64,000 nt of DNA. It comes from Spironucleus salmonicida (taxonomy: Eukaryota > Fornicata > Diplomonadida > Hexamitidae). The position numbers were made by a program, and so were the translations under genes. Location of the stretch: contig CM035316.1 in assembly GCA_000497125.2 (NCBI GenBank), forward strand, positions 1,800,001 through 1,864,000, read 5' to 3'. The notes beneath the pieces were generated by a model that saw only the letters and a list, made by a program, of their open reading frames with translations, made no database searches and was not told where the DNA came from. Positions 25,775-38,779 of the stretch are shown in pieces (within the stretch, counting starts at the first letter, position 1; every line of letters starts with the position of its first letter).

Positions 25775-26584
25775 ATGAATTAAGAACAAGTATAGAGCTT
25801 GTAAAAGGAACTCGACTTCTATGTTTAGCAATTTTAAGAACTACTATCTCAACTAGAACTCCTTACAACACCAAGTACGGCTAAGAGAATCCAGCAAATA
25901 TTAACCACGGCACCATTACTCCAGCAAATTCATGCTAAGCTTGTAGATTTAGGCGTATGTGAAGCTTTCTGGCAAAATGCTGACCAATTAGCTTCAAAAT
26001 CAAGATAATTCAGACTTGATATTTATTCGCTGGTCCCCTTCATTATCCGAGTAGAAGGCGAAGAAAAGAACGCCAGGCTGCTGTAAACAATGGCTGAAAA
26101 TCTGTACAAGTGCTGCGCGAACGTCATCCAGTTCAAGCAACATTATGGACTCGATTTAGCAATGTAGAAATCGCAAATTCGGGAAATCGCTAAATCGCCT
26201 GGTGTCAGCGCATCGCGTTCGGGCGTATTTTAACATTCGATTAGCAATTCTGGAATTTCGTAATTTTCAGCTAAAAGGGCTGATAGGGCAGATGAAGTGA
26301 TCCAAAAGCAACTCCAAACGATGAAAATGAGCGGCCTTTTCGAGCAGAAGGAAGAGAAAAGGGATGATTCAATACTGCAGGCAAAATTTAATATACTTGA
26401 AAACGAGCTCAAACTAATTTAAAATAGGCTTTCTAAGGTAGAAAATGCGTAATGGCAAACAGGAAACACCGAAAATGAACTGGTTAATTTGATGCAGAAA
26501 ACAGGAGTCAAAGAACTAGTTTCGATTCTTTCAAGGAGTTAAAAATAGGAGCTACTAGTAGCTTTATTGGAAGAATAATAATGA
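25775..26584 (+). CDS. Coiled-coil protein with GC-rich body (269 residues)
   Basis: 270 codons from ATG 25775 to TGA 26582-26584. An N-terminal Gln-rich helix leads to a central alpha-helical segment (ARLLQTMAENLYKCCANVIQ) and a coiled C-terminal half (RADEVIQKQLQTMKMSGLFEQ) ending in a short hydrophobic helix. No family recognised; the helix pattern is like small coiled-coil nucleoporins or flagellar linkers, without proof. From about 25870 to 26550 the gene is clearly richer in GC than its neighbours, yet TAA and TAG still encode Gln, so it is native to this code. Confidence 0.82.
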
Positions 26585-26595
26585 ATTAAAAAATT

Positions 26596-27366
26596 TCACT
26601 TTTCCAAAAAACTTGAGCAGTTGTTGGGGGTAAGTTTTCTTGAAACCTTATTCAAATTATACTAGTAACAGTCAGGGCAGTTTTATGTTGCTTTAATACC
26701 GTTAAAATTTCGCTACATACATTTTGTGTTACTTTCTGGAGTTATTGTTGATGAAACATTGTGTTGTCTATCGAAATCGAAATTTGGATTATAGGTGCCT
26801 ACACCTGGTTTGAATTTCGTTTCTTTTAAATCAGCAAAGTTTCCAAAAGATGTTTATCTTCCATCATTTAAGTGGAGATTATGCACAATTTTACCAGTAC
26901 TCAGAGAGTCCGTTTTTGTTAAATATTTACCAGGCCCAGGGCCAAAATAGTTTTTATTCTCATCAAACGCTTTAATTTTTATTTATTTTGTTTATTTAGA
27001 TGAACTTAGCATATTATATTTATCTCTTGTGACATCATATTAACCAGGTCCAACCAATAAACCGTTTGTCTTAGAAAAATCTCTATTTTTATCATATCTT
27101 GAGGAGAGTGAAAATCCTGGGCAAGAATTAATCATCCCTAAGTTGTATTAGGCTACTGGTGTGTATGCTTATGGTCCAGGTGTTAATGATGTCGTAGCTG
27201 GAAGTCTAGTGTTAATAGGTTTAAGACTTTATGTAGTCTAAATATTAATCTTTTTCGTTTTAAATGATGGGACATGTTATGCTTATCTTTTACTTATTGA
27301 TTGTAAATCTGTTATTTAAAAACATGAATCCTATTTAATATTAAGTACTGAATTTTATAGCAGCAT
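26596..27366 (-). CDS. SHIPPO/ODF3-like protein with STPGR repeats
   Basis: 257 codons from ATG 27366 to TGA 26596-26598. Spaced PG-containing repeats of the SHIPPO (STPGR, ODF3/CIMAP) type are visible: LTPGPQAYTP, LVGPGQYDVT, YFGPGPGKYLT and KPGVGTYNPN. Proteins with these repeats bind microtubules of flagella or the cell cortex. The C-terminal 40 residues are Cys/Asn-rich and unrelated. It converges with the 269-residue coiled-coil gene (11 bp between stops). Together with the CEP41-like gene it indicates a flagellated cell. The exact start is the first ATG of the frame; downstream in-frame starts cannot be excluded. Confidence 0.85.
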
Positions 27367-27512
27367 TAATTCACTATTAAGATTTATAGTAGGTGTACTA
27401 GATCTTAAAATAACTGAATTAATAGTACTCATTATTACTTCTTTATCATTCTATTCGTTAATTAGTAATTAAGAATGCGGTAAATTCATTTTATATCTAT
27501 TATAATTATATA

Positions 27513-28712
27513 TCACTCATTAATATTAATAATTTATAAAACTTTTTTCGAAACTACTTCTCCTGCTTCGGTTAATTACGCATAAATTTCATCACCGAAG
27601 TTATACTTCCATACTATTTTGCCTAAAACTTAGACTGACATTTCTTCTAAATCTTTTTGCAATCTTCTTTAAGCCATACCCCCGTCCCAACCATATGCAC
27701 CTAAGACAAATCCTATTTTACCTTTCATTATTCCTAATTGCTTTAAAAAACTAACCCCTTCTACTACACCTGGCATTGCATCTCCATTAAGCGTTGGTGT
27801 AGCCAAAATAATACCAACACAATCTTATGCGTTTAATGCAAGCTTATCGAGTAGGTTATATTTCATATTTAACATTACTACTTCAATTCCATGTGATTTC
27901 AGCACTTTAGCTACTAAATCAACCGCTTTTTCTGTAGTTCCGTACATAGTTTCATATAATGCAATAAATTTAGGCTATTTTTAAATTGACCCAGTAAATT
28001 TGTAATATAATTAAGCAGATGAGTGCACATTTTCCTCTCCTACAGTTTAGGATCCATAATCTGGTAGTATTTATTAGAATTTCATCGATTCAAACCATGT
28101 TAAATATTATTTTAATTAATTTGGAACATGAGTAAATAAGTTTGAAACAAAATAAAGTTATTATTCATATAAAACTTCATAATTATCTATTTAATCTGCA
28201 GTATATTATGAAAATAAATCACCAGTAAAAACTATTTTATCATATTAGAGATAAATAGCCATTGAATCAGGCCATCTAAGTAAAGGTGTTTATTTAAATA
28301 GCAATATATTGTTACCGGTGTTTAGGGAGTAATTACTATCCACAATATCGTAGTATAAATTTTTATAAGAAGGTTTAAACGTAGTGATAGTCTCAAATGA
28401 TTTCCTATTTACCAATAATTATATTTATGGAAAGTTTATAAGAAAAATACTTAATGCACTCATAATAATAGGGTCGATTCTGTTTAAGATCAATGATTAA
28501 ATGAATTAGCCATTAGCTAGTTCTTTTACTTTTTTGATAAACAAATTCATAAACAAAGGGGGAGGAAGATTAATAAGACATATTGATTTATCTAAAAAAA
28601 TATATGAATTATAAGAGATTGCTTTACCACCATATAAATTGTAGATATTCTTCTGGTGGTAGTCTACTGACTAAATGCGATAAATCGTATCAGTAAATTT
28701 ATGTATATTCAT
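27513..28712 (-). CDS. Flavodiiron-type protein (A-type flavoprotein) with degenerate diiron site
   Basis: 400 codons from ATG 28712 to TGA 27513-27515, the usual length of a flavodiiron protein. Residues 1 to about 240 follow the metallo-beta-lactamase-like domain (AISYNSYIFLDKSICLIN, then TPLLRWPDSMAIYL and KIVFTGDLFS). Residues about 255-399 are flavodoxin-like, with FMN-loop motifs ALYETMYGTTEKAV, ATPTLNGDAMPG and GAYGWDGGMA intact. Active family members reduce O2 or NO to water or N2O in anaerobes. Here the canonical H-x-E-x-D-H ligand segment reads RIDPII and the HWPDSM histidine is Arg, so the diiron centre is probably lost while FMN binding is kept. Acquisition by transfer from prokaryotes is known for the family in anaerobic protists. 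The function of this variant is unknown. Confidence 0.9.
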
Positions 28713-28754
28713 TTAGTAGTAATAAGTATAATATTATAATAAATATATATCATA

Positions 28755-29375
28755 ATGAAATATCATTACAAAATAACAGGCGTAACAGAGTTAATGTTTT
28801 ACTTAAATTATTAATACCTGAGTTTTATACCTAAAATTAATTCATTTTATCCTTCAGGTAACAAAACTAAACCTGTGATGATAAAAATGGAAAATGTATT
28901 AGATGCTTAATACCAATTTTTAGACATAAAATTAGGATGTCCTACATCTTCTCCATATTATAAATCATAATAATAGATTGAAAAAAATCGGTTTAAATGT
29001 TTATAAACTATTTAGGCTTAATAGTTTTTTCGTATTGTAAATTACAGTTATTAACATATTATTATTGGTAAATATGACTCTAGATATTTAAGTTATGAAT
29101 AAACATTATCTCTTATTAACTTATTTATTTCAAATAAACATATCCTAGGTACGATTATAAATTTATAAAATATGTTGTTAAAAATTAATAAAATTAATGG
29201 ATACTTTTTTGGTTCTAGTATACTTTTTTATACAATTTAAGATCATATATATGTAAAATTAATTGACTTCTAATAGTTTACTCCAATGAAACAAATAATC
29301 AATCCAAATGTATAAATTGGTATATATAATATAATTTAAATTTTAAAATAATTTTCTCATTGTTGCTTGGATTGA
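28755..29375 (+). CDS. Inositol polyphosphate kinase family protein (compact)
   Basis: 207 codons from ATG 28755 to TGA 29373-29375. The IPK signature is visible as QYQFLDIKLG (the PxxxDxKxG inositol-binding motif, with the proline shifted or lost), and the C-terminal catalytic region as SSILFYTIQ followed by YVKLIDF, matching SSLL and the metal-binding IDF of the family. Such kinases phosphorylate inositol phosphates to IP4-IP6 or pyrophosphates. At 206 residues it is near the lower size limit. Its last 19 bp overlap the end of the convergent DOCK gene, and its start is 42 bp from that of the flavodiiron-type gene. Confidence 0.82.
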
Positions 29376-32300
29376 TTTAATATTGATTATTATATTTACT
29401 GCTTCATTTCGCTTATTCTTTTGCTAACCAGATTATAAACATCTGTCAATTATGGATAGTTGTCCAAATTATCTTTTATAACTTGGAGACAATCTAATCC
29501 TTCTTAAAATAAAAATTATACTGAATGATAAAATATAGACATTTCTTGATCAATACCAATTACCAATTGTTTTAAATTAGGATACTTATAACGTAAAGTT
29601 TCGTCTTCCATTACCTAAATGTATTCATCAAAATTATTATTCATAAATATTTTTTCAGTTGTGAATATAGGTGTTTAGTCATTAAATTTTTAAAATAATA
29701 TTCCAGGGCCCATCTATACAGTAGGTACAAATATGCCAAAAAGTAATGATTACATTTAGTTAATTTATTATTCCTAAACTGGTGTAGATAAAGATGATCT
29801 TAAATTGTATAAATTGTTTGCTTATTCATATAAATTAATTGCTTATGTTATTCGTGGAGTAAAATATAATGTGAATTATTTAAATATTTATTCACGAATA
29901 ATATGTGAAGGTAGCGGCTAAAAAATCATGTAATATGTTACCAATTTTCCTGTAAAATTAGGTTCTTTCTACTAATTTTCAAAATAAGGTAGTTATGAGA
30001 TGAATACATGATTGTTTAATTATATTTTAAGGTTAAACACATGATTATATGCTGAAAAATTATTAACATAAGTATTTGATACTTGTTTCTGTGATTTTTG
30101 CTATATATGCGCTTGAGATTTAAAATAGTCTGAGAATTCTTTTATAACGTAATCAGATACGATAGCTGTTTATACTTAATTTTCTGTCTAGCTATAATAT
30201 TTAAATGGTTAAACTTCTTGTATAGAAATATAAAGAACGTCACCATATGTTTTTTTTCTTTCGATATAATTATCTGCCAAATTTAGACTTGTTTCAATGG
30301 TATTAGAATCTTCAATTTTTTCTTTTTTCTTTTGCTATTATAATATTATTTTTTTAACAAGGAATCTATTTTTATAATCAACTTCAGAAATAATTTAAAC
30401 AATTTTTTAAGGTAAAATTTTAATTCTTTATTATGTAAGGATATTTTTATAGTATTCTTAATAATAAATAGAAAGAAAATTTGAAATATCCGAGATTCGT
30501 TAATTTTATTGATAATGGTAAATATATTATTTATCATTAAATGAATCTGGTAAATATTAACCGTGTAATGAAATTAGATAAAAAAGGCCAATTAGACGTT
30601 GAGAATTATTAATAAAGGTTTTGTTAAGTGTATAGATTGCTAGTAATTATTTTGTTTCCTTTTTCTAAATAATTTCCGGTAAAGATTGATAATAATATAA
30701 TATCAAATCTTTAATTCCTTAATCTAACAAGAATACCAATTCATCTAATCCATAAATTTTAAATATTTTTTAAGATTGTTAAAGATAGTAAAGTACTTTT
30801 TCAAAAGCTTTTGGATCAGTATATTAAATATACACATCATTCTCTGTAATCTGTACTATGTTTTATGGAGTAATAGTCTAAATAATTTAATTAACAATAG
30901 GGTAAAAGCAGAATTAATTTTCTGTTATTAAATTTGTAATTTATCCAATTTATCCATAAGAGTATAAATATTAATTTAGTGGAATAGCATAATGATAAGA
31001 TATAAAGCTAGCCATCTAAAGGTAGCAATATGCTAGCTCGATTTGATAGTCATTTTCCTTCAATAATTTAAAAATACGTTCAAACATATCTTTCTTAAGT
31101 CCCACTTATTGCTCATATACTGTAATGCTTTTGAAATAACTTTCTAATAGCTTAGGGACATCGGTGTAATCCTTTTAATTAACTCGTACCGTAGCTTCAA
31201 GGGCTTATTTGAGACCTTCTTCAAAGCTAGATTTTAGTCTAATTACTATAGATGTTAACACATTATTGAAAGTTAGCTACAAATTATCTTCTCTGAGATC
31301 TATAGGTATAATAAGTCTTTCAAATTATTAAAATAAAATTTGTTGCTATTCTTTATCTGCAAATAACATTATTTTGTCTTACAATCTACTATTTGCATTA
31401 AAGAATGAGAGGTCTAATTTTGGAGAAGCTTATTTCATAACAACAAATTCAAATTCAATTGAACATTATATTAACTACAGAATACACGAAAAATCTTGTT
31501 AATGATGTTATACAAATAAATCCCATATTTATTTTTAAATACATGAAAATATATCTTAAAAACTAAGTCTAGTATTACCTCGAAAGTAATCAGCTGTTCT
31601 TTTATATATATCAGAGTATTATAATGATGAAGAGTTAAAAGATTTAGAAAGTTGGTCCCAACCACTAACCACCAAGATATTATTTTATTTTAATTATTTA
31701 CAGTCAATAAATTATCTGAAATTGTAATATAAAAGATTTGATATTTATAATTGAATGTCCAAATTAATTTATCTTAGTTTTAGCAATTAGGAAAAGCTTT
31801 GAAAATTAAGCCAAAGATCTCTAAATTCAATATTTTGTATTTATTAAAGATAATTTCTAAAGTAAAATATAAAATCTTATATTAAAATATTTGTCTCTGA
31901 TGTATCAATCATGAAATATAAGGAATTAATTTCTGGATGATATTAATTGTCCAAGTCTAACTAACACGGAAGAGTTTAAGATGATTTATTAGTTTCATTA
32001 TCAAAATTTGATTTTTAGTTAACAATTTTTTCGAGTTCTTATTCCTTAAAATAATTATATTTTTTTGTTGTTTAAACGCTTTAATTAGTACTTTCACAGT
32101 TTTATATATAATTATACTGCTTTAATTCAATTTTTGATAGATATAATTTTAAAGATGTAATTAATGGTAAATCTTAATGTACTTTTTTCTCTGTAACATA
32201 ATACTATAAAAAATTAATAATTTTACAATTGTCTTCTGACAATTAAATACAATCTGAGTCAATATCTATAACATTGGTTTAAAATAAGTCTATAATAATA

Positions 32301-35300
32301 TAAAAATCTTAAATTTAGAAATATTATATATTTTCTTTTTCAGTGTAGAAGTTATTAGTGAGAGAGAAATCTATAAAGAACACGATAAGCTTTTGGAAGA
32401 ACTTCTGGTCTGCGATAACGTTTTAGCTTATAGTCTCGCTGCTTTTTATGATGAAAACTAAGAACAGGTAAATATTTAGGTAAGCGTCCTTTGACAGGTA
32501 CGCAATCCCTATGTACTTGATTGTCGACTCAAGGAAGCTGAAGAAAGCGTTCATGAAATTGGTGAACTCGAGATTGAGCAGAAGACGGGGTGACACGTTA
32601 GTATCGTAATAAGTTTTCTACACCAGGTCGTTAAAAAATAGCGAGGTCAGAAACTGCTCCACCATCTGCGACTGATACAGCACAGCAGATTCCCGAGGCG
32701 ATGCAGGATCACGCAGCTAGTACTATACCAGCGCTTCCAGGATGGGGAAAAATATATAGGTGAAATGATTGTATGATTTGAGGATAATCTATGAATTAAT
32801 ATTTTCAAAACTCACAATAGGAGCATTGAATATTTTAATATATTTAGCGAGACTAAGGGAAAAGTAAGGTAATTAGTCCAATGAATCTCCTTCTGGGGTA
32901 TACACAAATTAACTAAAAAAGATAAACGAGAACTGATATAAATTAGAAAAAGACTATTATAAATCTATATCATTTTTGTGAGTGTCATCCAGTGAGAAAA
33001 TTAACTATGATTAATAAAGTAATGTCTAAATCATCTATTCTTGATATTACTAGATAGTAATACAGTATTATATAAGCTGAACTGTGAAATTAATCTATGA
33101 AATAATTGAATCTCTATTAAATTTTATAGTCTAGATAAATGATGCAAGACATCCTGGTTTAAATAAAAGTTACTATTAAACCTTCGTCGCAGATTCTTTT
33201 ACTTGGTTTAATATGCCTTAAATAGGATCTGTCTCTTTATCTACGGAAAAGATTCTATGAACATGCGAACTCTTCGTTGATCCATAATAAAGTTATAAAA
33301 AGCGATATGCTTAATTTTATTAAACTGACAATATCACATTTTCAGTACGTATTAGTTTCCCGATGCCTAGACATAGCTTCATATGCAGCAGATAAACATC
33401 TTTTTTCTGATTTGTATCTATAAACACTATCTTATCCAACAGACTAATATTATTAATAAGTAATATCATAAGACTAACTACAGACTAACTGAGTTGTGTT
33501 GTTAATTTTTTCTTCCCGTTAAGATATTGTTAAATTTACATAAGTATAGAATGGGTTGAATTAGAATATTCAAAAATAAACTTCTTTACAAGTTGCTAAC
33601 TATTTTAGGAACTTATGTATAATTACGAAAATAACATTGCATTGTTTAATAACTACTAGACTGATATGTATAGATCTGCCCGTTTACTAGATATGGAATA
33701 ATCACCTAGGTTACTAATATTGCTTGCTAGGTCAACACGAACTTTAATAACTGGAATAAATTTCTATGTAAGAGATGATTTTTGAATCCCAGGACTATTT
33801 TCCCAGTAACTAAGACCCAAACTTTGTACAATAATTACATCTTCTTCTCGTTTGAGATCTATAGTGAAGGGAAAATCCTTTTTATTTTTAAGACGAAGAT
33901 ATCCTATTCCAACTTTTCGAACTACTTTACTATCTTTTAAGTAGAGTAAATTTGGATCATTGACAAGAAAATTATCCGTATATGATTAATCAATCGATTG
34001 AGTATATTTAGCTACGCTGTCTGGTTCTGCAGATGAAAAAGATAAATGATATACTGTAAAAAGGATATGGTATTCATTTGATAAGATTACTGGTAAGTCA
34101 ATTTTGAAAGTATCACACAGACGTGATGACTTTTCATGATAGGTTGCGGATGACAGTTACGAAAAAAGTTTACCATCTGATGCTCGTGCACATATACTCT
34201 TAAGGTGCTCGTTTCCACGTTTAAACTCTACCTTTACAAGTATATTACGACATGAACTAGAAGATAGATTAGTAACATTAAGGGACAGGATCGAAAGGTA
34301 AAGATTATTAATAATATTTCTTATCTAGTGTGTAGATTAGTGTTCCAACTTACTATATACGTGAAGATATCGCGGGAAGTCCTACACTGAACCTTAGAAA
34401 TATAAATTAAGGGACTAGTATCTAGATTAAATTAAAAGCTTTTAAAGATTCTCTGATGATCTAAGCGAATTAAAAGGCGATATACTTGATGTAGGAAGAT
34501 ACTGTTCTTAAAACTAGGAATATAATTAAAATTACTGGATGCCATTCTTTAGAGATATGCTACCATCACTAAGAAAACACATATCAAACTAAAAATCTAA
34601 TGGTGCTGTTTTGATACTTTACCCTTTTTCTGCTTGTTCCTAGAACGTTGCAGTGATAAGATCATTTGCAACATTCTTCATTTTTGGCTTAAAAAATTAG
34701 AATGGTGCAGGTTGTTGCAGCTGTAATGGGAGGATAGTAATGAGTTCAGAAAGATTTGGAAAAAGGTGACTATATCCAATATACACTAACTGCCGTAGTA
34801 CCCCCACTTAATCGGTATTATCATACGATTCTAATATTAGATGATTCTATTCTGGCTCAAGATGATGTGTTTAATGGTCTATCAGGTCAAATGGAGACTA
34901 AAAACTAAATTTTTTGCAGATTTCAGGGAAATCCATGTTATCGAAAACCTCATAGAATGATTCTAAGTTACGCCCATAATCACGCTCTACAAAAGATACC
35001 ATATAAAGCTATTTAAGGTTTAACGCCTAGTCAATATCAATGACAAATGTTTGCTATTACTCAGTATGGTAGAACCACTCTGAAATTTATTTAAATTATC
35101 CCTATTCTTTGAAGAATATTGCAAATTTAATATAAAAATTTAAAAATGTATCTAGAGCAATTTACACTTTTCGTACTCGAAAACATATACTGAGGGGAGC
35201 ATTGAAACTTAACTAGTAGTCTTGATACTTATCGAATATAGATGTCTTGTTATTTATAATTATTTAACTAAGACACTTTCCTGAATGCATGATAGGAATA

Positions 35301-35491
35301 TCACTTATTTACTTTTATAGAAATGGTAAGATCTCACACGATGAAGGAGTTTTTCGTAAAGGAAGCTATTCTTATTTATACAAATAATCAGGATCATTAT
35401 ATTAATTATGTTAAAATGCTGAATACATTAACTCAGTTAGTAACTTACTAGAATTTAACATAACTTCATCTAATATTAGTGAATCTGACAT
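29357..35491 (-). CDS. DOCK-family guanine nucleotide exchange factor (2044 residues)
   Basis: 2045 codons from ATG 35491 to TGA 29357-29359, one exon; I verified the frame line by line. A C2-like DHR-1 domain lies around residues 395-560 (NNLYLSILSLNV, then SSCRNILVKVEF, and VGIGYLRL). The C-terminal third is a DHR-2 exchange domain: lobe A helices (ELAYCYLQMASFISYHYAIP), the strand region GDVLYISIQEVQPF near 1755, and the lobe C nucleotide-sensor segment SLLFGIFVPTVQMGPG near 1915, matching the LLxGSVxxxVNxGP pattern of DOCK proteins. DOCK GEFs activate Rac/Cdc42-type GTPases at the membrane to control actin. Residues about 912-1037 are encoded by a GC-rich block that has an exact inverted copy at 45987-46363. 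Its 3' end overlaps the inositol kinase gene. Confidence 0.93.
32379..32755 (-). repeat. 377-bp inverted repeat, copy A (inside the DOCK gene)
   Basis: This block is identical, as far as I can compare by eye, to the reverse complement of 45987-46363. It encodes about 125 residues of the DOCK protein between DHR-1 and DHR-2 and is in frame with both flanks. GC is roughly half here against about a quarter in the flanking gene, and the change coincides with the repeat ends. Outside the shared block similarity stops abruptly on both sides. Confidence 0.95.
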
Positions 35492-35683
35492 TTTATTCGA
35501 TATATAAGGGATTAATATATATTAAGAATTAATAAAAACTTCAAGTTATTTAATTAAAATTAAATATATATACCAAAATAAGATCTATAATAATTGTAAT
35601 ATGTATGATAATTATGAAATATGGAAATTTATTCTTATCTGGTCTTCATACATCTTTATAATAAATTAAATATAAATAAGATA

Positions 35684-38600
35684 TCACTTATTTGAATTCG
35701 TTAATAAATATTATTAATATACTTAGCTATGTTATAAAACAAATGGCTACATGAATGTAATTACATCTAAATTATCTTTTACTAGTTATTAGATTTCATT
35801 AGCATAATATGTGTGAATTAATAAGCAAATTATATTGTCATCAGATGGTTAATAGATTAACACAATAAAATACAGAACTTAAAATAACAATTTATCAGGT
35901 TTACATACTTAAGCTAAGGTCTTTGCTATTTATCCAGATAAATGATTAATTTAAGAGGTATACGTGACTAATAACACCAATGCTCCTAAATTTTGAGATT
36001 AATACTATGTGTACTTCTATAATAATTAATCAAATTCATCGCTTTATATTACTAATTACTTTTACAAAATTAACTACGTATAAAAAATATAAATATATTC
36101 ATTAGGAATCTATGAATTTACTTAAATTTAAACATTAATTAGATAATTTTATACATTACAATTCAGTTGCAATAATATATAGCAAAAAACACCCAAAAAT
36201 GATTAGTTCTATAGATCTCCATCTTATTACATAAAATTAGATATATATGTACTTACCTCAATTGTATGGGATATGTCAATAAATAATGTTTAAAGTCTTA
36301 TTTATCCTTAATATAACATGGATAATTATTCTTAACAAATTTCAGATTCAATGCCATAAGAAGAATATGACATGTACTTGTTAAATGACTTATTAACCAT
36401 TTAAATTAAATTAAATGTCCATTATAAAATACTTTATAAGTAAATTTCCTTAGATTCAAGCTAAGAAGTACCAGTAATGATAATTTAAAATGATGATAAA
36501 ATAGGTTCTAATTCGTTTACAGTTCTTCTAGTTTTAATATCCAAAGCTTAATTAAAAATATTAATAACACCATCTACTATCTAATTGTCATTAGTAGCAA
36601 TTAACATGCTGGCATAACATGAAGCTACATTTATAAATTAATATTACTTAATATAGTTAAATTTGTTAATCAGTTTCAGTGTTTATGTAACATGCTAACT
36701 AGACATTAATGGATTCTCAACGAACATATATTAAATAGCAGTAAACACAAGTTTCTATTACTTTAATATATACGAGTTGCATTTTTAATTTTCATCGAAA
36801 GTATTCTTTTCTTATTCAAATAATGGTGTATTGAGGGTATTAAAAAATTAAATAAATGATATGTCGACCTATGTTTAAGAAAACTAAGAAGCAAATTTAG
36901 TTAGCAATTATGTTATAGATATAATCAACGAATCAATAATTGAATGTAATTCATCAATACGTTCTTAAGCCAGTAAAGTAAATATACTATTTATAAATAT
37001 TTCAGTTTATGTTGAGTTAAACTAACATAAAAATAGCGATAATGATTCTATAACTTAGCCAAAATATTAGATAAAATCTTAATTTTAAGCTAAGGAGAAA
37101 ATCTGAGAATTGAAAGTAAAATATTCCTTAATATAATAGTCTAAATATATGTGAATCTAATCCTTATCTAACAATGATTAATCAATTAAAAGAGTTATGA
37201 TTTTAAGAATAGAATACTTAATCTGCAAGTTTTAATTTTAAGAAAAATGCTAAATTATTGTTTTGATAAACACTAATTTATCTTCAGTAATAGTACTATT
37301 GCTTTAAAGAATGTTATTCAAAAGAGTTAGAAAAGTAATTTAAACATATTAATCACATTAGATTATGTTCTCTATAACTAAAGTTAAAACATTGAATATA
37401 ATCTTGTTAATTTGTTAATTGTTTTCGGTCGAAACAATAATCGAATTAAAACTATAAAGAATCCAATATGCTTCTATTTACGTATTCATAGAAGATAGAA
37501 ATTCGACTAGTATATTTGCATATAATTCTTAATCAGAATCCAATTATTCTGTATAGAATAGTTATTTAATGATTTCTATTATTGAAATTCTAAATTTTAC
37601 GTCATTTTTATGTAACTAAATATAGTTATTTATAGTAGGTAGTGCTATTTCTTATATTTAACCTAAATACATTGAGAAAATACTATCAGATATTGTCTAA
37701 TAAGATGAATTTACGTCTATCTTTTAATATTTTTCAATATTATCCATATCATCTTCAGAAATATTATTAAGGCTGGGATAAATAATAGTTATAAGAAGCT
37801 TTTAAGAATATTCAAAATATTTTTCCTCCTAAAATAACGTATCAGACTAACTTATAACTGAGGAGCAGAGATTGATTCCAATAAGAAAAAGTTATTAGTC
37901 ATCATTGCTTTATGTTAGTATAAGTGTAATAAATTCAAATATTTGGTCAATATAATCTGAAAATAATTCTGGTATACATTCGATCATTTCAACAAAACAT
38001 TCAATAGTCTGCTTGAATGCATTACGATTTGAAAATGCAAAATTAGAAATTTTTTAAAGAATTTAAAATAATCCTGCTATAAATTATTATTATAAATCAT
38101 AATCAACACAGTCCTCGTCATCATTAGCATATTATGCACTCATAAGAATATTACTAATACCTAAGAATGCATAGGAATTTATTGTAGGATCTAAAGATTC
38201 ACATAGTACGGTAAGGTATTATAATATAAATGATTTAGTGTATCTCCATTTCGAATTTGTTAAGCTCCATATGATAATAGAAACGTCAGAAATCTTTGAA
38301 GTTGTCAAAGCTTAATCTATATATTGCAATAACAAATTTATATTTTAGTTGCATCTAATAAAATTAACAGCAATTTCGCCACAAAGATCAGCTAAAATTT
38401 TTGAGAACGAACGATTATTTGATAAAAGTTGCAAAATGATTATTAAAAATTATTAAGTGATATCTTTGTTTTAGCATCTATCAAAAAGAGAATCACCAGA
38501 CTTAATTAGCAGATTCTTCCTAATAATGGTGCAACAGAAGGCGATAACATCATCATCCCCAAGTTCAAAGAGTTTAATCATATTGACTAAATACTCATCA

Positions 38601-38710
38601 GGAAATTGGTCTAAATATTAAAAGTAAGTTGTAGTAGCTTATATTCTAAGTTCATTATCTTAAGATTTAATTATATTATTCATCATGTATTAAAAACTCC
38701 CGAAGTCCAT
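35684..38710 (-). CDS. Importin-beta/karyopherin-type HEAT-repeat protein (paralogue 1)
   Basis: 1009 codons from ATG 38710 to TGA 35684-35686. The start has the layout of importin-beta N-termini (IKSQDNELRIQATTTYFQYL, then FCCTIIRKNLL), where a Ran-binding domain sits in the first HEAT repeats, and the rest is a run of HEAT-like helix pairs over the normal karyopherin length. It would carry cargo through nuclear pores under control of RanGTP. The second paralogue starts 7 kb away with the same wording at the N-terminus (NMI, then FC-x-II-x-RK). The closest family member appears to be the IPO5/Kap121 type, judged only from layout. It is divergent from the DDX31-like gene (69 bp between starts). 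Confidence 0.82.
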
Positions 38711-38779
38711 TAAAATGAAAACCTTATTGTTAAATTATTATATATTTAAATTTAAATCTCACTTTATTTTTCTTTTCTT

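Noticed and set aside
28381-28420. Apparent frameshift within the flavodiiron-type gene
   Set aside because: It came from a misread line; on re-reading, the frame is continuous from 28712 to 27513.
31369-31438. A separate 670-693-residue gene starting here
   Set aside because: The frame stays open upstream to 35491, and DOCK domains are found on both sides, so these are internal methionines.
31471-31665. Minus-strand 64-codon ORF with a hydrophobic protein
   Set aside because: It is an alternative frame inside the DOCK gene.
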